Shown: piece after piece, positions 9,870-20,400 of the stretch
Position numbering within the stretch: the stretch's first letter is position 1
Layout: every line of letters begins with the position of its first letter
DNA from: an uncultured Desulfatiglans sp.
Lineage (GTDB): Bacteria; Desulfobacterota; DSM-4660; Desulfatiglandales; Desulfatiglandaceae
Reading direction: 5' to 3'
DNA: 64,000 nt
Assembly (NCBI GenBank): GCA_900498135.1
Contig: LR026961.1
Location: 1,180,520 to 1,244,519 of the forward strand
The notes under the pieces: model-generated
What the model was told of the DNA's origin: nothing
Databases searched by the model: none
Seen by the model: the letters and a program-made list of their open reading frames with translations, nothing else
Program-made: the position numbers and the translations under genes

Positions 9870-11924
9870 CTAGCCGACGAGCCAGCCTAACATCGGCAGG
9901 ATCGGGGCAAGAACAAGGGAAACCACGGACATCAGCTTGATCAGGATGTTCATGGCAGGGCCGGAGGTATCCTTGAAGGGATCGCCGACCGTGTCACCCA
10001 CAACCGCAGCCTTGTGGTTCGGAGAACCCTTGCCGCCGTGGTAACCTTCCTCGATGTACTTCTTGGCATTGTCCCAGGCGCCGCCCGCATTGGCCATGAA
10101 CAGGGCCAGGAAGGCGCCCATGGTGGTGGCACCGAGCAGCATGCCGCCCAAGGTTTCCTTGCCCAGCAGGAAGCCCACCACGACGGGGGCCAGAACCGCC
10201 AGGAGGCCAGGGGCGACCATTTCCTTGAGGGCCGCGCCGGTGGCGATGGACACACAGGTCTTCGGATCGGGTTTGGCCCCTTCCTTCCCTTCGAGCAGGC
10301 CGGGGATCTCACGGAACTGCCGCCGGATCTCCTCGACGATGCTGAAGGCCGCCCTGCCGACGGAGGTCATCGTCATCGCGGCGGCGAGCATCGGGACAAT
10401 GCCGCCCAGGAAGACGCCAATGACGACCATCGGGTTGGTGATGTCGATGACTTTCAGTCCCGCGGCCTGCGTGTAGGCCACGAAGAGGGCGAGGGCGGTC
10501 AGCGCCGCCGAACCGATGGCGAAGCCTTTTCCGATGGCTGCGGTGGTGTTGCCGAGGGCGTCCAGACTGTCGGTGATCTTCCGGGTCTCTGGGCCGAGCC
10601 CTGACATCTCGGAAATGCCGCCGGCGTTGTCAGCGATCGGGCCATACGCATCGACCGTCATGGTCGCGCCGACCGTCGCCAGCATACCGACAGCCGAAAG
10701 GCCGATGCCGTAAATGCCGGCCATCTTGTACCCGATGAAGGTCGCGACGCAGATGCCGAGCATGGGGAGATAGGTGGACTGCATACCGATCGCCAGACCG
10801 GAGATGATGACCGTCGCCGGGCCGGTCTTGGACTGCTCGGCAATCACCTTGACGGGTTTCCCGGAGGTGTAATACTCCGCCAGGAGGCCGATCGCGATGC
10901 CGCAGAGAAGCCCGGAGAGGATCGCCCAGAAGGCGCCCATGGGCATCCCGAGTCCCTTGGTCACCAGGATGGTCAGGATGATGAAGATGATCGCCGCCAC
11001 GAAGGTCGTGTAACGCAGGGCCCCGGCGGGATTCCCCTTCTGGAAGACCTTGATCGAGAATACGCCTATGAAGGAAGACACCAATCCAGCCATGACGACC
11101 AGGAGCGGCATCGACATATACTTGAGCCGGATGGCCAGTTCGTCGAGACCGGCCAGTTCGGGCCGGCTGGCGAGCCATTCCGGTGTAATCGCCAGGGTGG
11201 CCCCGATGGCGATGGTGGCGATAACCGAACCGACGAATGATTCGAAGATGTCGGCGCCCATACCCGCGATGTCGCCGACGTTGTCTCCGACATTGTCCGC
11301 GATGACACCCGGGTTGCGCGGGTCGTCTTCGGGAATGCCGGCCTCGACCTTGCCGACCAGGTCGGCGCCGACGTCAGCGGCCTTGGTGTAGATGCCGCCG
11401 CCGACACGGGCGAAGAGGGCGATGGAACTGGCGCCCATGGCGAATCCGTTGATATACTGCGCGGTGTCAGGGCTGCCGCCGTAAATGTAAAACCAGAAAC
11501 CGAGGCCGAGGAGTCCGAGGCCCGCAACGGCCAGCCCCATGACCGACCCAGAAAAATAAGAAACGTTCAGGGCCTTTGCCTGGCCAAGCTTGTTGGCGGC
11601 CTCCGCCGTGCGGCTGTTGCCGCGCGTCGCGGCGGTCATACCCGCGTAGCCCGCCATGATGGAGCAAGCCGCCCCGGTCAGGAAGGCGATGGCGGTCTTC
11701 CAGGAAATCCCCCATCCCAGCAGGATGAAGACGATCGCGATAAAGACGACCAGAACGGAATACTCCCTCTTCAAGAAGGCCATGGCCCCTTCATGGATCA
11801 TCCCTTCCAGTTCCTGCATGAGCTTGCTGCCGTTCGGCTGCTTCTTGACATAGCCATAGATCAGGAAGGCGATGATCAAGCTCAGGATCCCCAAAAAGGG
11901 AGCGTAGACTGTTAATCCCTGCAT
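9870..11924 (-). CDS. hppA: Membrane-bound ion-pumping pyrophosphatase (K+-dependent type)
   Basis: A 684-residue integral membrane enzyme that hydrolyses pyrophosphate and pumps H+ or Na+. The pyrophosphate site is seen in [14 protein letters not shown] and [12 protein letters not shown]. The diagnostic block [10 protein letters not shown] has Ala where K+-independent enzymes have Lys (GNTTKA), so I assign it to the K+-dependent class. That class includes both H+ and Na+ pumps, and the pumped ion is not settled here. GGAGG precedes the ATG. The ATG overlaps the pth stop (TGATG), implying translational coupling. Such pumps are typical of energy-limited anaerobes. Confidence 0.95.
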   Translation of the reverse strand: MQGLTVYAPFLGILSLIIAFLIYGYVKKQPNGSKLMQELEGMIHEGAMAFLKREYSVLVVFIAIVFILLGWGISWKTAIAFLTGAACSIMAGYAGMTAATRGNSRTAEAANKLGQAKALNVSYFSGSVMGLAVAGLGLLGLGFWFYIYGGSPDTAQYINGFAMGASSIALFARVGGGIYTKAADVGADLVGKVEAGIPEDDPRNPGVIADNVGDNVGDIAGMGADIFESFVGSVIATIAIGATLAITPEWLASRPELAGLDELAIRLKYMSMPLLVVMAGLVSSFIGVFSIKVFQKGNPAGALRYTTFVAAIIFIILTILVTKGLGMPMGAFWAILSGLLCGIAIGLLAEYYTSGKPVKVIAEQSKTGPATVIISGLAIGMQSTYLPMLGICVATFIGYKMAGIYGIGLSAVGMLATVGATMTVDAYGPIADNAGGISEMSGLGPETRKITDSLDALGNTTAAIGKGFAIGSAALTALALFVAYTQAAGLKVIDITNPMVVIGVFLGGIVPMLAAAMTMTSVGRAAFSIVEEIRRQFREIPGLLEGKEGAKPDPKTCVSIATGAALKEMVAPGLLAVLAPVVVGFLLGKETLGGMLLGATTMGAFLALFMANAGGAWDNAKKYIEEGYHGGKGSPNHKAAVVGDTVGDPFKDTSGPAMNILIKLMSVVSLVLAPILPMLGWLVG

Positions 11925-12547
11925 CAGCTTTTTTCCTCCTTAGTTGCTAAATTTTGGCAATTGGTCCAATTCATTGCCGCTTCAACCCCCGTCAAAAGAA
12001 GCCACTCGCAGGCGCGAATGGCAAGGCGGACGACCTGATCAACGGTGCCAAGTTCATCCTCGTAAAAGGGACCGAGAACAAAATCCTCCACTCTTTCCCC
12101 ATGACGCGGCCGCCCGATCCCCACCTTGACCCTGGTGAAATCCTTCACACCCAGAGACGCAATGATGGATTGGACACCTTTGTGCCCCCCCGGTCCCCCG
12201 TTTCTCACAACCTTGACACGGCCCAAGTCGAGATCGATATCGTCGTGGATCACCAGAATCTTTTCTGTCGAGATTCCCAAAGTGTCCACGGCGGCCTTTA
12301 CGGCCAACCCGCTCAGGTTCATGTAGGTCTGGGGACAAAGGAGAATGAACCGTTCACCTTCCAGAGCCGCCCGGGCATACCTGGAATGGAATGCTCCCTT
12401 GAGCCATTGCCCAGCCAGCGCCTCGAGCCAGCTCTCCAGCACCCGAAATCCCATGTTGTGCCGGGTTTGCCGGTAGGCCTCGCCGGGGTTTCCAATCCCA
12501 ACAATCAGGTACGCCTCTTCGGATCGGAACTCACCCCCTTTCTCCAT
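11924..12547 (-). CDS. pth: Peptidyl-tRNA hydrolase
   Basis: A 207-residue enzyme that releases peptides from drop-off peptidyl-tRNA. GIGNPG near the N-terminus, the catalytic His of TRHN, NLSG in the substrate cleft and HDDIDLDLG with the catalytic Asp are all present. ATG 12547 lies 7 bp after the rplY stop; an upstream GTG/ATG extension would overlap rplY and lacks family support. rplY-pth adjacency is widely conserved. The stop overlaps the hppA start by one base. Confidence 0.93.
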   Translation of the reverse strand: MEKGGEFRSEEAYLIVGIGNPGEAYRQTRHNMGFRVLESWLEALAGQWLKGAFHSRYARAALEGERFILLCPQTYMNLSGLAVKAAVDTLGISTEKILVIHDDIDLDLGRVKVVRNGGPGGHKGVQSIIASLGVKDFTRVKVGIGRPRHGERVEDFVLGPFYEDELGTVDQVVRLAIRACEWLLLTGVEAAMNWTNCQNLATKEEKS

Positions 12548-12554
12548 CAAGGTT

Positions 12555-13199
12555 TCATGATTCCTCAGCGGTTGCTGCTTCAGCGCCTCCGGCCTCCTCA
12601 AGCTCCTCTTCGGCGACCTCGCCGACCGGCGCCGTCGGGGCCACGACCACCGCGACGGTCAGGTGCTCATCATCCAGAGCCGTAATCCCTCGAGGCAGCT
12701 GAATATCACGGAGATGCACGGCGTCGCCAACCCCCAGCCCGGAAACGTCGAGTTCCAGTTTCTCCACCAGGGCATCGGGCAGGCACGAGATCGCCAGTTC
12801 CCTGCGCACATGCTGCAGAACGCCGCCGCTCTCAACCCCGGCAGGGGTTCCCACCAACTCGATCGGGATGTTGACGCTGATTTCCTTGTCCATCGAAATC
12901 TCGTAGAAATCGGTGTGCAGCACGACACCCTTCAGAGGATCGATCTGCAGGTCCTTGATCATCGCACTGCGACGGTCGGGCGTCCCCCCAGCACCGGCGA
13001 TCTCGAGGCTCAGGATGACATTCTCGCCGCCAGCCTCCCTCAGAAGCCGCTCCAACGCGGGCCTGTCTACCTGCAGCATCATGGGGTTCGATGCAGGTCC
13101 GTAAAATACGGCTGGAATGTGGTCTTGTCTCCTGAGTTTCCTGGCTGCGCCTTTTCCTTTGACATCTCTCAGCGCGGCACCGAGCGTAGGCATTGACAT
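12555..13199 (-). CDS. rplY: 50S ribosomal protein L25 (CTC family)
   Basis: A 214-residue two-domain L25/general stress protein Ctc that binds 5S rRNA. The N-terminal L25 domain (about 1-95, opening with R/K-rich RKLRRQDHIPAVFYG) is followed by the CTC-type beta domain and an acidic Ala/Glu-rich tail. GGAGGAAACC precedes the ATG at a good distance. It lies between prs and pth, the usual bacterial order prs-rplY-pth. Confidence 0.95.
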   Translation of the reverse strand: MSMPTLGAALRDVKGKGAARKLRRQDHIPAVFYGPASNPMMLQVDRPALERLLREAGGENVILSLEIAGAGGTPDRRSAMIKDLQIDPLKGVVLHTDFYEISMDKEISVNIPIELVGTPAGVESGGVLQHVRRELAISCLPDALVEKLELDVSGLGVGDAVHLRDIQLPRGITALDDEHLTVAVVVAPTAPVGEVAEEELEEAGGAEAATAEES

Positions 13200-13273
13200 G
13201 GTTTCCTCCGGTACTAATTAATTTTTTCACAAACCCCGGCAGTCCTCACCCTTGGGCGGCCTTTCGCCCCACC

Positions 13274-14203
13274 CTAAACAAAGAGCGTGCTGACTGAGTG
13301 GGAATTGTGGATTCGTTTGATGGTCTCCCCCAAAAGCTCCGCCACCGAAAGGACGATGACGCGCTTGGAGGTCTTGGCCTTGTCATTCAAAGGGATGGTG
13401 TTGGTGACGACCAGGCTGTCGATACTCGAGGCCTCGATGCGCTCGACGGCCGGCCCCGAAAGGACCGGATGGGTGCAGCAGGCATGGATGGACACCGAGC
13501 CGCGGTCGCGCAGAGCCTGTACGGCCTGCGTGAGCGTCCCGGCGGTATCCACCATATCGTCGAGGACAATGGCCGCCTTACCCCGTACCTCACCGATGAT
13601 GTTCATGGCCTGTGCCACGTTTGGCGCTTCCCGGCGCTTGTCGATAATGGCCAGGGAGGCGTTCAACCTCGTCGCAAACGCCCGCGCACGCTCGACGCCG
13701 CCCGCGTCGGGTGAAACGATGACCAGGTCATTGTGAAAGTGCCGCCGGATATACTTGAGCAGGATGGGAGCGGCAAAGATGTTGTCGACGGGAATATTGA
13801 AATATCCCTGGATCTGCCCGGCATGCAGATCCATGGACACGACCCGGTGGGCACCGGCCGTCGTGATCAGGTCGGCGACCAGTTTGGCGCTGATGGGCAC
13901 GCGGGGTTTGACTTTGCGGTCCTGGCGTCCATAACCGTAATAAGGGATGACAGCCGTGATCCTTTCGGCGGAAGCGCGCCGGAGCGCATCCATGATGATC
14001 AGAAGCTGCATGATATTGTCATTGACCGGTGTGCAGGTCGACTGGAGGATGAAGACATCCCGCCCCCTGACATTTTCGCCGATCTCTACAAGGGTCTCGC
14101 CGTCGCTGAAGGTCCTGGTGGTGATCTTTCCGGGCTCGATACCGAGGTAGTTGCAGACTTCGAGGGTCAAGGTTGGGTTGGAGGTCCCGCCAAAAAGCTT
14201 CAT
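13274..14203 (-). CDS. prs: Ribose-phosphate pyrophosphokinase
   Basis: Makes PRPP from ribose 5-phosphate and ATP. The family signature [11 protein letters not shown] and the PRPP loop ending in [11 protein letters not shown] are present, as is [12 protein letters not shown] prefer ATG 14203 (MKLFGG, 309 residues, usual length about 310-315). The open frame extends to ATG ATG at 14224, only 5 nt from the tRNA 3' end, leaving no room for a ribosome binding site. The gene would then be translated from a processed tRNA-mRNA transcript. Confidence 0.95.
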   Translation of the reverse strand: MKLFGGTSNPTLTLEVCNYLGIEPGKITTRTFSDGETLVEIGENVRGRDVFILQSTCTPVNDNIMQLLIIMDALRRASAERITAVIPYYGYGRQDRKVKPRVPISAKLVADLITTAGAHRVVSMDLHAGQIQGYFNIPVDNIFAAPILLKYIRRHFHNDLVIVSPDAGGVERARAFATRLNASLAIIDKRREAPNVAQAMNIIGEVRGKAAIVLDDMVDTAGTLTQAVQALRDRGSVSIHACCTHPVLSGPAVERIEASSIDSLVVTNTIPLNDKAKTSKRVIVLSVAELLGETIKRIHNSHSVSTLFV

Positions 14204-14229
14204 ATCAAATTTCCCAAACATCATAAAAA

Positions 14230-14305
14230 ATGGCTGGGGTGGGAGGATTCGAACCTCCGAATGCGGGCTCCAAAGGCCCGTGTCTTACCGCTTGACGACA
14301 CCCCA
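14230..14305 (-). tRNA. tRNA-Gln (anticodon TTG)
   Basis: A 76-nt cloverleaf on the minus strand. The acceptor stem is TGGGGTG / CACCCCA with encoded CCA. The anticodon stem CGGGC / GCCCG encloses the loop CTTTGGA, giving anticodon TTG. The T arm GGAGG TTCGAAT CCTCC is canonical. It sits between ispE and prs, a tRNA-Gln location common in proteobacteria, and probably shares their transcript. Confidence 0.97.
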
Positions 14306-14314
14306 ACGGATGAT

Positions 14315-15157
14315 TTACATGCCTCGCACCACAAAGACGTGCGGCCAACCCTCGTCAAGTAGTCGATCTGCAGCAAGAGAGGCCTGTCTTTCGGATTCAA
14401 ACACCCCGAAGACCGTGGGGCCGCTCCCAGACATCAGCGCACCCAAAGCCCCCGCCCCCCTGAGGGCCTCTTTCAATTTTCCAATGGCGGGATAATGGGC
14501 GGCGGTGACCGCTTCAAGGTCGTTTTCGAGGAGCTCAGAGAGCTCAAGAGGCCTTTTTTTCAAGGTTTTTACTATATAGGCATATTCCCCTGTTGTCAAC
14601 TCTAATTTCAGACGGCGAAAGGCCCAGGCCGTGGATACCGCCATCCCCGGGTTCACCAGAACATACCAAACCTGAGGCCACCCATCCAAAGGCTCGAGAA
14701 GATCTCCGATCCCCCTGGCGATACAGGGTTTTGGATCGATAAAAAAGGGGACGTCCGCACCCAGCGACCTTGCAAGCGTCAGGATGCGCCCCTGGCTCAA
14801 GGGGCGGTGGAACAGTCGGTTGAGCCCGAGGAGCGTCGCCGCCGCATCGCTGCTGCCCCCTCCAAGCCCCGCCGCCACGGGGATGCGTTTGATGAGTTCG
14901 ATCGCCAGCCCCGCAGTGAGTCCCGCGGCATCCAAAAAAGCGGCCGCCGCCCGATACACCAGGTTGTCCTCCCCTGGCGAAAGGGCGAAACTGCCCTTAC
15001 AGACCAGTCGAATCCCCTGCGCAGACTGCAACCGAATATCCAATTCGTCAAAAAGCCCGACGGGCACCATGATAGAAACCAACTCATGATACCCGTCGGG
15101 CCGTTGCCCGATCACTTTCAACCGCAAATTGAGCTTGGCCGGTGCAAAGAGATGCAC
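14315..15157 (-). CDS. ispE: 4-diphosphocytidyl-2-C-methyl-D-erythritol kinase
   Basis: A 280-residue GHMP-family kinase of the MEP isoprenoid pathway. The N-terminus begins FAPAKLNLRL, the ATP loop is AAGLGGGSSDAA, and the C-terminal GHMP motif contains LMSGSGPTVFG. I chose GTG 15157 because GGAGG lies 7 nt upstream and the resulting length matches IspE. An upstream frame to 15238 would add 27 residues of unlikely sequence. The ispE-tRNA-prs order is conserved. Confidence 0.93.
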   Translation of the reverse strand: MHLFAPAKLNLRLKVIGQRPDGYHELVSIMVPVGLFDELDIRLQSAQGIRLVCKGSFALSPGEDNLVYRAAAAFLDAAGLTAGLAIELIKRIPVAAGLGGGSSDAAATLLGLNRLFHRPLSQGRILTLARSLGADVPFFIDPKPCIARGIGDLLEPLDGWPQVWYVLVNPGMAVSTAWAFRRLKLELTTGEYAYIVKTLKKRPLELSELLENDLEAVTAAHYPAIGKLKEALRGAGALGALMSGSGPTVFGVFESERQASLAADRLLDEGWPHVFVVRGM

Positions 15158-15306
15158 CCCGTTGCCTCCGGCCTCATGGAGCGTTTGGTCCTTTTCCCGT
15201 TCTTCGCCTCCCAAAACAGCGGCCTGCCTCCTGTCCACTCACACCCAGCACCCGGCAGGGGATCCATCAGGGATTCGAAATGTATCCCACCGACGCGCGA
15301 TCCCAG

Positions 15307-15726
15307 CTATTGCACGGCCTTGACGTACCGCCAGCGCAGATCCGTCAGGATGCTTTCCAGAAGGTTCTGCTCCTCTCTGGTCAGATTGCCCGCGGTCTTC
15401 TCCTTCAGCATGCCGATCGTGTCGATGCCGTGTTTCGCCAATTGCAGATCTTTGGTCCTTTCACCGGACTGAGGATCCGGGATTTCCCCCAGATTGAAGA
15501 GCGCCGATGAACTCAGGCTCAGAACCAGCGTCGAGAACGTGACGGGAGGCAGCGGCGGGGTCTCCGCCTTTTCGGCTTTCCTCGAATCCCTCCCGGTATC
15601 CGCCGCTCCGGGCCCCTGAACCGTCTCCCTTTTCGGCTCTTCGGCCGGGGCCTCTTCCTTCAGTGTGCCCTGCTGGTCGAAGGCACGGCGATCCTTGACG
15701 ACAAAACCCTTTTCTTCCTCTTCCAT
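15307..15726 (-). CDS. DUF1844 family protein
   Basis: About 139 residues. The C-terminal half (VTFSTLVLSLSSSALFNLG, then QLAKHGIDTIGML and EEQNLLESILTDLR) is the DUF1844 domain, a conserved domain of unknown function common in Desulfobacterota and related phyla. The N-terminal half is charged and low in complexity (Glu, Lys, Pro, Ala), probably disordered. The ATG at 15726 is preferred over a TTG at 15738. It follows serA by about 23 bp. Confidence 0.8.
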   Translation of the reverse strand: MEEEEKGFVVKDRRAFDQQGTLKEEAPAEEPKRETVQGPGAADTGRDSRKAEKAETPPLPPVTFSTLVLSLSSSALFNLGEIPDPQSGERTKDLQLAKHGIDTIGMLKEKTAGNLTREEQNLLESILTDLRWRYVKAVQ

Positions 15727-15749
15727 CGCCTTCCCCAAACGTAGAAAAA

Positions 15750-17330
15750 TTACAATTCGATCCGTCTCACCGCAAATACATTTGGAAGCCCCCTCAGGGC
15801 CTCCAGCACGTCATCATTGACGATCGTGCTGGTCGTCAGGATGATGACATTCTGCTTTTTCTCCCTCTCCTCGCCAACATGCATGCGGCTGATATTGAGC
15901 CCGAATTTTCCGAGCATCATCCCGATTTGCCCGATGACCCCCGGACTGTCCTGATTCTGAATCAACAGGATGTGTCCTTCTGGTATCGCTTCCATGTAAA
16001 AGTTGTTGATTCTGAGGATTCTGGGCCTGTCCTTGCCGAAGATCGTCCCGGATACGATATTCTCCCCCTCGAGCGTCTTGACCGTCAGTGCGACGAGGCT
16101 CGCGAAATCCTCGGAAGTCTTGCTCTTCGATTCCACAACCTTGATTCCGCGCTCGGACGCGATGTAAGGCGCGTTCACGAAATTGACGTCATCCTTCAGT
16201 ATCGGTGTGAGGAGCCCTTTCAGGACCGCGGTCGTAAGGGGGGCCATATCGTACTGGCTGACAGCTCCGGCATAATGGATCTTGACCTCGAGCACCGCAC
16301 TTTCGGCAAGCTGCGACTGCAGGGCGCCCATCCGCTCAACCAACGTGACGTAGGGGCGCAGGACGCTCATCAGTTCACTGCTGATGCTCGGCACATTGAC
16401 CGCGTTTTTCACGGAACCGTGCAACAGATAGGCGGCGATCTGCTCGGCCACGTCCTTGGCGACATTATCCTGCGCCTCGGTAGTCGATGCCCCGAGGTGC
16501 GGGGTGCAGATAAAATTTGGGAGTTCCAGCAGTTTGTTGGCCCCAGGGGGTTCGGTCGCAAAGACATCGAGGGCCGCGCCCCCGAGCTGCCCGGAAACAA
16601 GCGCGTCATAGAGATCCGCCTCGTTCACGATGCCGCCGCGGGCGCAGTTGATTAGCATCGCGTCCTTTTTCATCCGCGCGAATGTGTCGGCGTTGAACAT
16701 GTTCATCGTCTCATTGGTCTTCGGTGTGTGGATCGTCACGTAGTCGGAGCGCTGCAGCAATTCGTCGAATGAAACCGGCTCCAGGTCCATCTTTTCAATG
16801 CTCTCGGGTTTGATGTACGGATCGTAGACGATCACCTTCATCTTCAGCCCCTTGGCCCGGTCAGCCACGATCCTCCCGATGTGCCCCGCCCCGATGAGCC
16901 CCAGGGTCTTATTGAAGACCTCCCGGCCCTTGAGCTTTTTCTTTTCCCACTTGCCTTCCCTCAGCGAGCCCGTCGCCTGGGGGATGTTGCGCGTAAGGGC
17001 CATCATCATGGCGATCGTATGCTCGGCCGTCGTAATGGTGTTCCCTTCGGGCGTGTTCATCACCACGATCCCCCGTTGACTGGCGGCGGGGATATCGACA
17101 TTGTCCAGCCCTATGCCGGCGCGGCCGATGACCTTCAACTGCGTGGCAGCGGCGATGATATCGGCCGTGACCTTCGTCGCGCTCCGGATGGCCAGCCCAT
17201 GATACTGCCCGATGATCCCTTTCAACTCCTCCGGCGTAAGCCCTGTATTGACGTCTACATCGATGCCCGGCGTCTCCTCCAGGACCTTGATGCCGATTTC
17301 CGACATAGGATCACTTATCAAAACCTTCAT
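15750..17330 (-). CDS. serA: D-3-phosphoglycerate dehydrogenase
   Basis: A 526-residue NAD-dependent enzyme that starts serine biosynthesis from 3-phosphoglycerate. The substrate domain (1-100) is followed by the NAD-binding fold with GAGHIGRIVADRAKG, then the CARGGIVNEADL block and the catalytic His in CTPHLGASTTEAQ. An intervening ASB domain and a C-terminal ACT domain (about 450-526) make this the long form. GGAGA precedes the ATG. The promoter at 17411-17439 reads into it. Confidence 0.95.
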   Translation of the reverse strand: MKVLISDPMSEIGIKVLEETPGIDVDVNTGLTPEELKGIIGQYHGLAIRSATKVTADIIAAATQLKVIGRAGIGLDNVDIPAASQRGIVVMNTPEGNTITTAEHTIAMMMALTRNIPQATGSLREGKWEKKKLKGREVFNKTLGLIGAGHIGRIVADRAKGLKMKVIVYDPYIKPESIEKMDLEPVSFDELLQRSDYVTIHTPKTNETMNMFNADTFARMKKDAMLINCARGGIVNEADLYDALVSGQLGGAALDVFATEPPGANKLLELPNFICTPHLGASTTEAQDNVAKDVAEQIAAYLLHGSVKNAVNVPSISSELMSVLRPYVTLVERMGALQSQLAESAVLEVKIHYAGAVSQYDMAPLTTAVLKGLLTPILKDDVNFVNAPYIASERGIKVVESKSKTSEDFASLVALTVKTLEGENIVSGTIFGKDRPRILRINNFYMEAIPEGHILLIQNQDSPGVIGQIGMMLGKFGLNISRMHVGEEREKKQNVIILTTSTIVNDDVLEALRGLPNVFAVRRIEL

Positions 17331-17410
17331 GTTTCAAATCTCCTTCTGACGAGGTTGAAATGGGCCCGGCAACGCCGGAAAGGCTGCAAACGCATTTACG
17401 AAAAGCTTTA

Positions 17411-17439
17411 ATGCTATGCATGTCATCGATGCTTGTCAA
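17411..17439 (-). promoter_or_regulatory. Sigma-70-type promoter for serA
   Basis: Minus strand: -35 TTGACA (17439-17434), exact 17-nt spacer, -10 TAGCAT (17416-17411). It lies about 80 bp upstream of the serA ATG, in the gap after the TPR-protein gene. Confidence 0.6.
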
Positions 17440-17470
17440 GCAATTCGAAGCAGGCCAACAGGCCTTCCCT

Positions 17471-20400
17471 TCACCGTGCGCGAATCTGCTGCAGCAGCGC
17501 CCTGGCTCTTGGATGCTCCTCCTGCTTTAACCCCTCTTCCAAGTAGCGCTCCGCTTCCTTGAAATCCTGCTTCTCGAGTTGCACCTGTGCCAGATTGAAA
17601 TAAGCATGGGCATGCGTCGGAGCGACCCGCACACTCCTTAAAAAGGCGCTTTCCGCCTCGTCCATCACACCATTCCGCATATACGCGATCCCGAGATTGT
17701 TCCATGCCTTGGCGTGCAACGGATCCAGACTCACCGCCTCCTCGAAGGCCGCCACTTCCCCCTCCGAATCACCGGTCACGCCAAGCGCCAGCCCGAGGCT
17801 GTACCAGGCCCCGGCATCGCCCGGCGAGGCCTGGAGATGCGCACGGATCAACGCGGCCTGTCTTTCAGCGCACCTTTGCCTGTACAAACCTTCCGGAAGC
17901 TCACTGTAGTCGCCGACCGCCTCTCTCTCGCAATAGGCATCGAGGATCCCCGCATACCGCCCGCGGTCGGATTCGGCCATCGCCCCGGGATCGACGACTC
18001 CGAAAAGGGGGTTTCCGACCGATGCGCCGAACTCGATCAGATCAAGCACCGCCCGTGTGGGATGTCGACCCGTCAACACGGCGCGGGTCCTGCTCGAAAG
18101 GGTGCCCCTCGCCGCAATCCGCTCCTCGATACCCGTGTCGCTCACATGCAGGACCCTCGGGGCGGCGAATTCCAGCAGCGGGCGATTGTCCGTATGCAGC
18201 GGCCCCGTGCCAAACAGGGTCTGGATATCGTCCGCCACAACCAGATTGAAAAGCACCCTTGCGTCTGGAAGCACCATATTCTTAGAGCGGGCGGCAAAGC
18301 GGAGATTCCCCTCAGCCGTCTCGAAATCCAGGACGGCCCTGCCTTTCGCTCCCACGAGCAGATAATCCCCGCCTCCGGTCAAGGTCGTAAACAGGACCCC
18401 CTCCGGAAAAACCGCAGCGAAGGTCCGCCCGACCATCGCGAAGCTGTCCCAATCCATTTCGTAGGAGTGAATCCACTGCACGAAAATCCCATTGTCCCGC
18501 AGACATTCCGAGACGAGAGAAAAGAATTCACGGGTGTAAAGATTGGCGAGGCCTGCCATCCATGGGTTGGAAGGTTCAGAAATGATGACGTCGTAACACT
18601 CGTCGGTCAGCGCGAGATGGTTTCGTCCATCCTGCACGATCAGCCGACAGCGGGGGTCCTCGAGGCACCCGTTGTTCCATGGCTCGAAATAGCGGGCCGC
18701 CTCGATCACAGCAGGATTGATCTCCAGCACGTCCACCCTCTCAACCGGATAGTGCAGCACCTCTCCCGCCGTCATACCGCTCGCAAGCCCGAGCACCATC
18801 ACCGTGCGGGCCCCCGGGTGGAAAAGAAGAGGCACATGGGCCAGCAAGGTCTGTGTCGAACGGTCTCCATGAGAAGAAGCATCGGGCTTGCCGCTGTTCA
18901 GAAGGGTAAACCGCTCGACCCCGAGGCTGTCCACCATCCGCTCGACCGTCGTAAATCCGCCCGGGCCGTCCTCGAAGAACACGACCTCCCGCCCCTTTTC
19001 GTGCCTCGCAAGCAACTGGCCGCCTCGCAGAAGCGCATCGAGCCAGCCGCTCCGCACCAAATCAGCGGCCACCGCCCCAAAGTTGTGATACCTCCCGTAG
19101 GAAAGGAGCTGCCTCTCCCAGGACGGAACATGCCACAGGACGAAAACACTCAGCCCGGCCCCGGCCAATCCTGCCCCCACGGCGAACCCTCTGCTGTTTC
19201 TGCCGTCGGCAATCGACCAGACGATCCACGAAACCAGCGCCACACCGAGCTGCAGCCCGGCAATCGACCGGATAGCCGCAGCCTTGCCGAGAAAAGGCAG
19301 GAGGACGAATCCGGCACAGAGCGACCCAAGGATGGCACCGACGGTGTTGAAGGCATAGGCCTTGCCGACGCTCCCTCCGACGGTCTCCACCGACCTCGCC
19401 GTCAGCCGGTTCACGAGCGGGAAGGCGGCTCCCCACAAGACCGTCGGTCCCAGCATCAGGGCAAAAAGCAGCACGGATTGAGACCATATCATGGCACCAA
19501 AATCGTCTTTCAAGGTATAAATCAGCTTCGCGAAGAAGACCTGACTATTTCCGAGCAGGTGACTGACGAACAACGCCGACAGGGCCGCGGCCGCCTGCGT
19601 GCCCAACAGCCAGCCGGCCCCGCCGGAGCGGTCCGCAACCCAGCCGAAGACGAGCGCCCCGACCGCCAGACCCACGATGAACGTCCCGACCACCAGGGCG
19701 AAGGAATACGGTGTCGGCCCAAGCAGCAACCCTATCAGCCGCGTCCAGAAAACCTCGTAGGCCATCGCGCAGAACCCGGACACCCCGAAAATCCAGAGCG
19801 GCCAGACCGGGGCCCCCTCCACGGCGGCCGGAGACTTCACCCGAGCCTCCGCCCGCTTGACAGCCCGGCCTCGCTTTTCCTCCAGCGGGCCGTTCCTGCG
19901 CCCGGCGGCAAAACAGGCCACAGCCACCAGGCCGTTCAACCCGGCCGCCACACCGACCGATCCCCAAAGCCCAAAGGCCTCGATCAGGTAAAACCCGGTC
20001 AAGAAGGCACCGGCCGCCGCCCCCACCGTATTCAGACCGTAAAGCGATCCGGTCCGTTTCCCAAGGTGGTCCAGCGCTTCGACATAAAACCGGCAAAGGA
20101 TCGGCAGGGTCGCCCCCATGAACGCGGTCGGGATGATCAGGATGAGGGCGCATCCGAGGAAGGCGATCGCGGTGTAGGGCCAGAAGGAATCGAATAGGCT
20201 CCGATAAGCCGCGGCGTACAGCGGCTTCAACATCACCAAAAGCAGGGGAATCAACAGGCCGTAGAGGCCGATCAGACCCTCCAGTTTCCCGTAAAGCAGC
20301 AGCAGCCGGCGCCTGTCTATCCCCCGGTCGATCAACCGGCCGGCCCAGTGGCTCCCGAGGGCCAACCCGCCCATGAATACGGTCAAGACGGTCGCCACGG

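Noticed and set aside
17714-20197. An 827-codon plus-strand open frame opposite the membrane/TPR gene
   Set aside because: Antisense shadow rich in Arg, Pro and Gln without hydrophobic or domain pattern.
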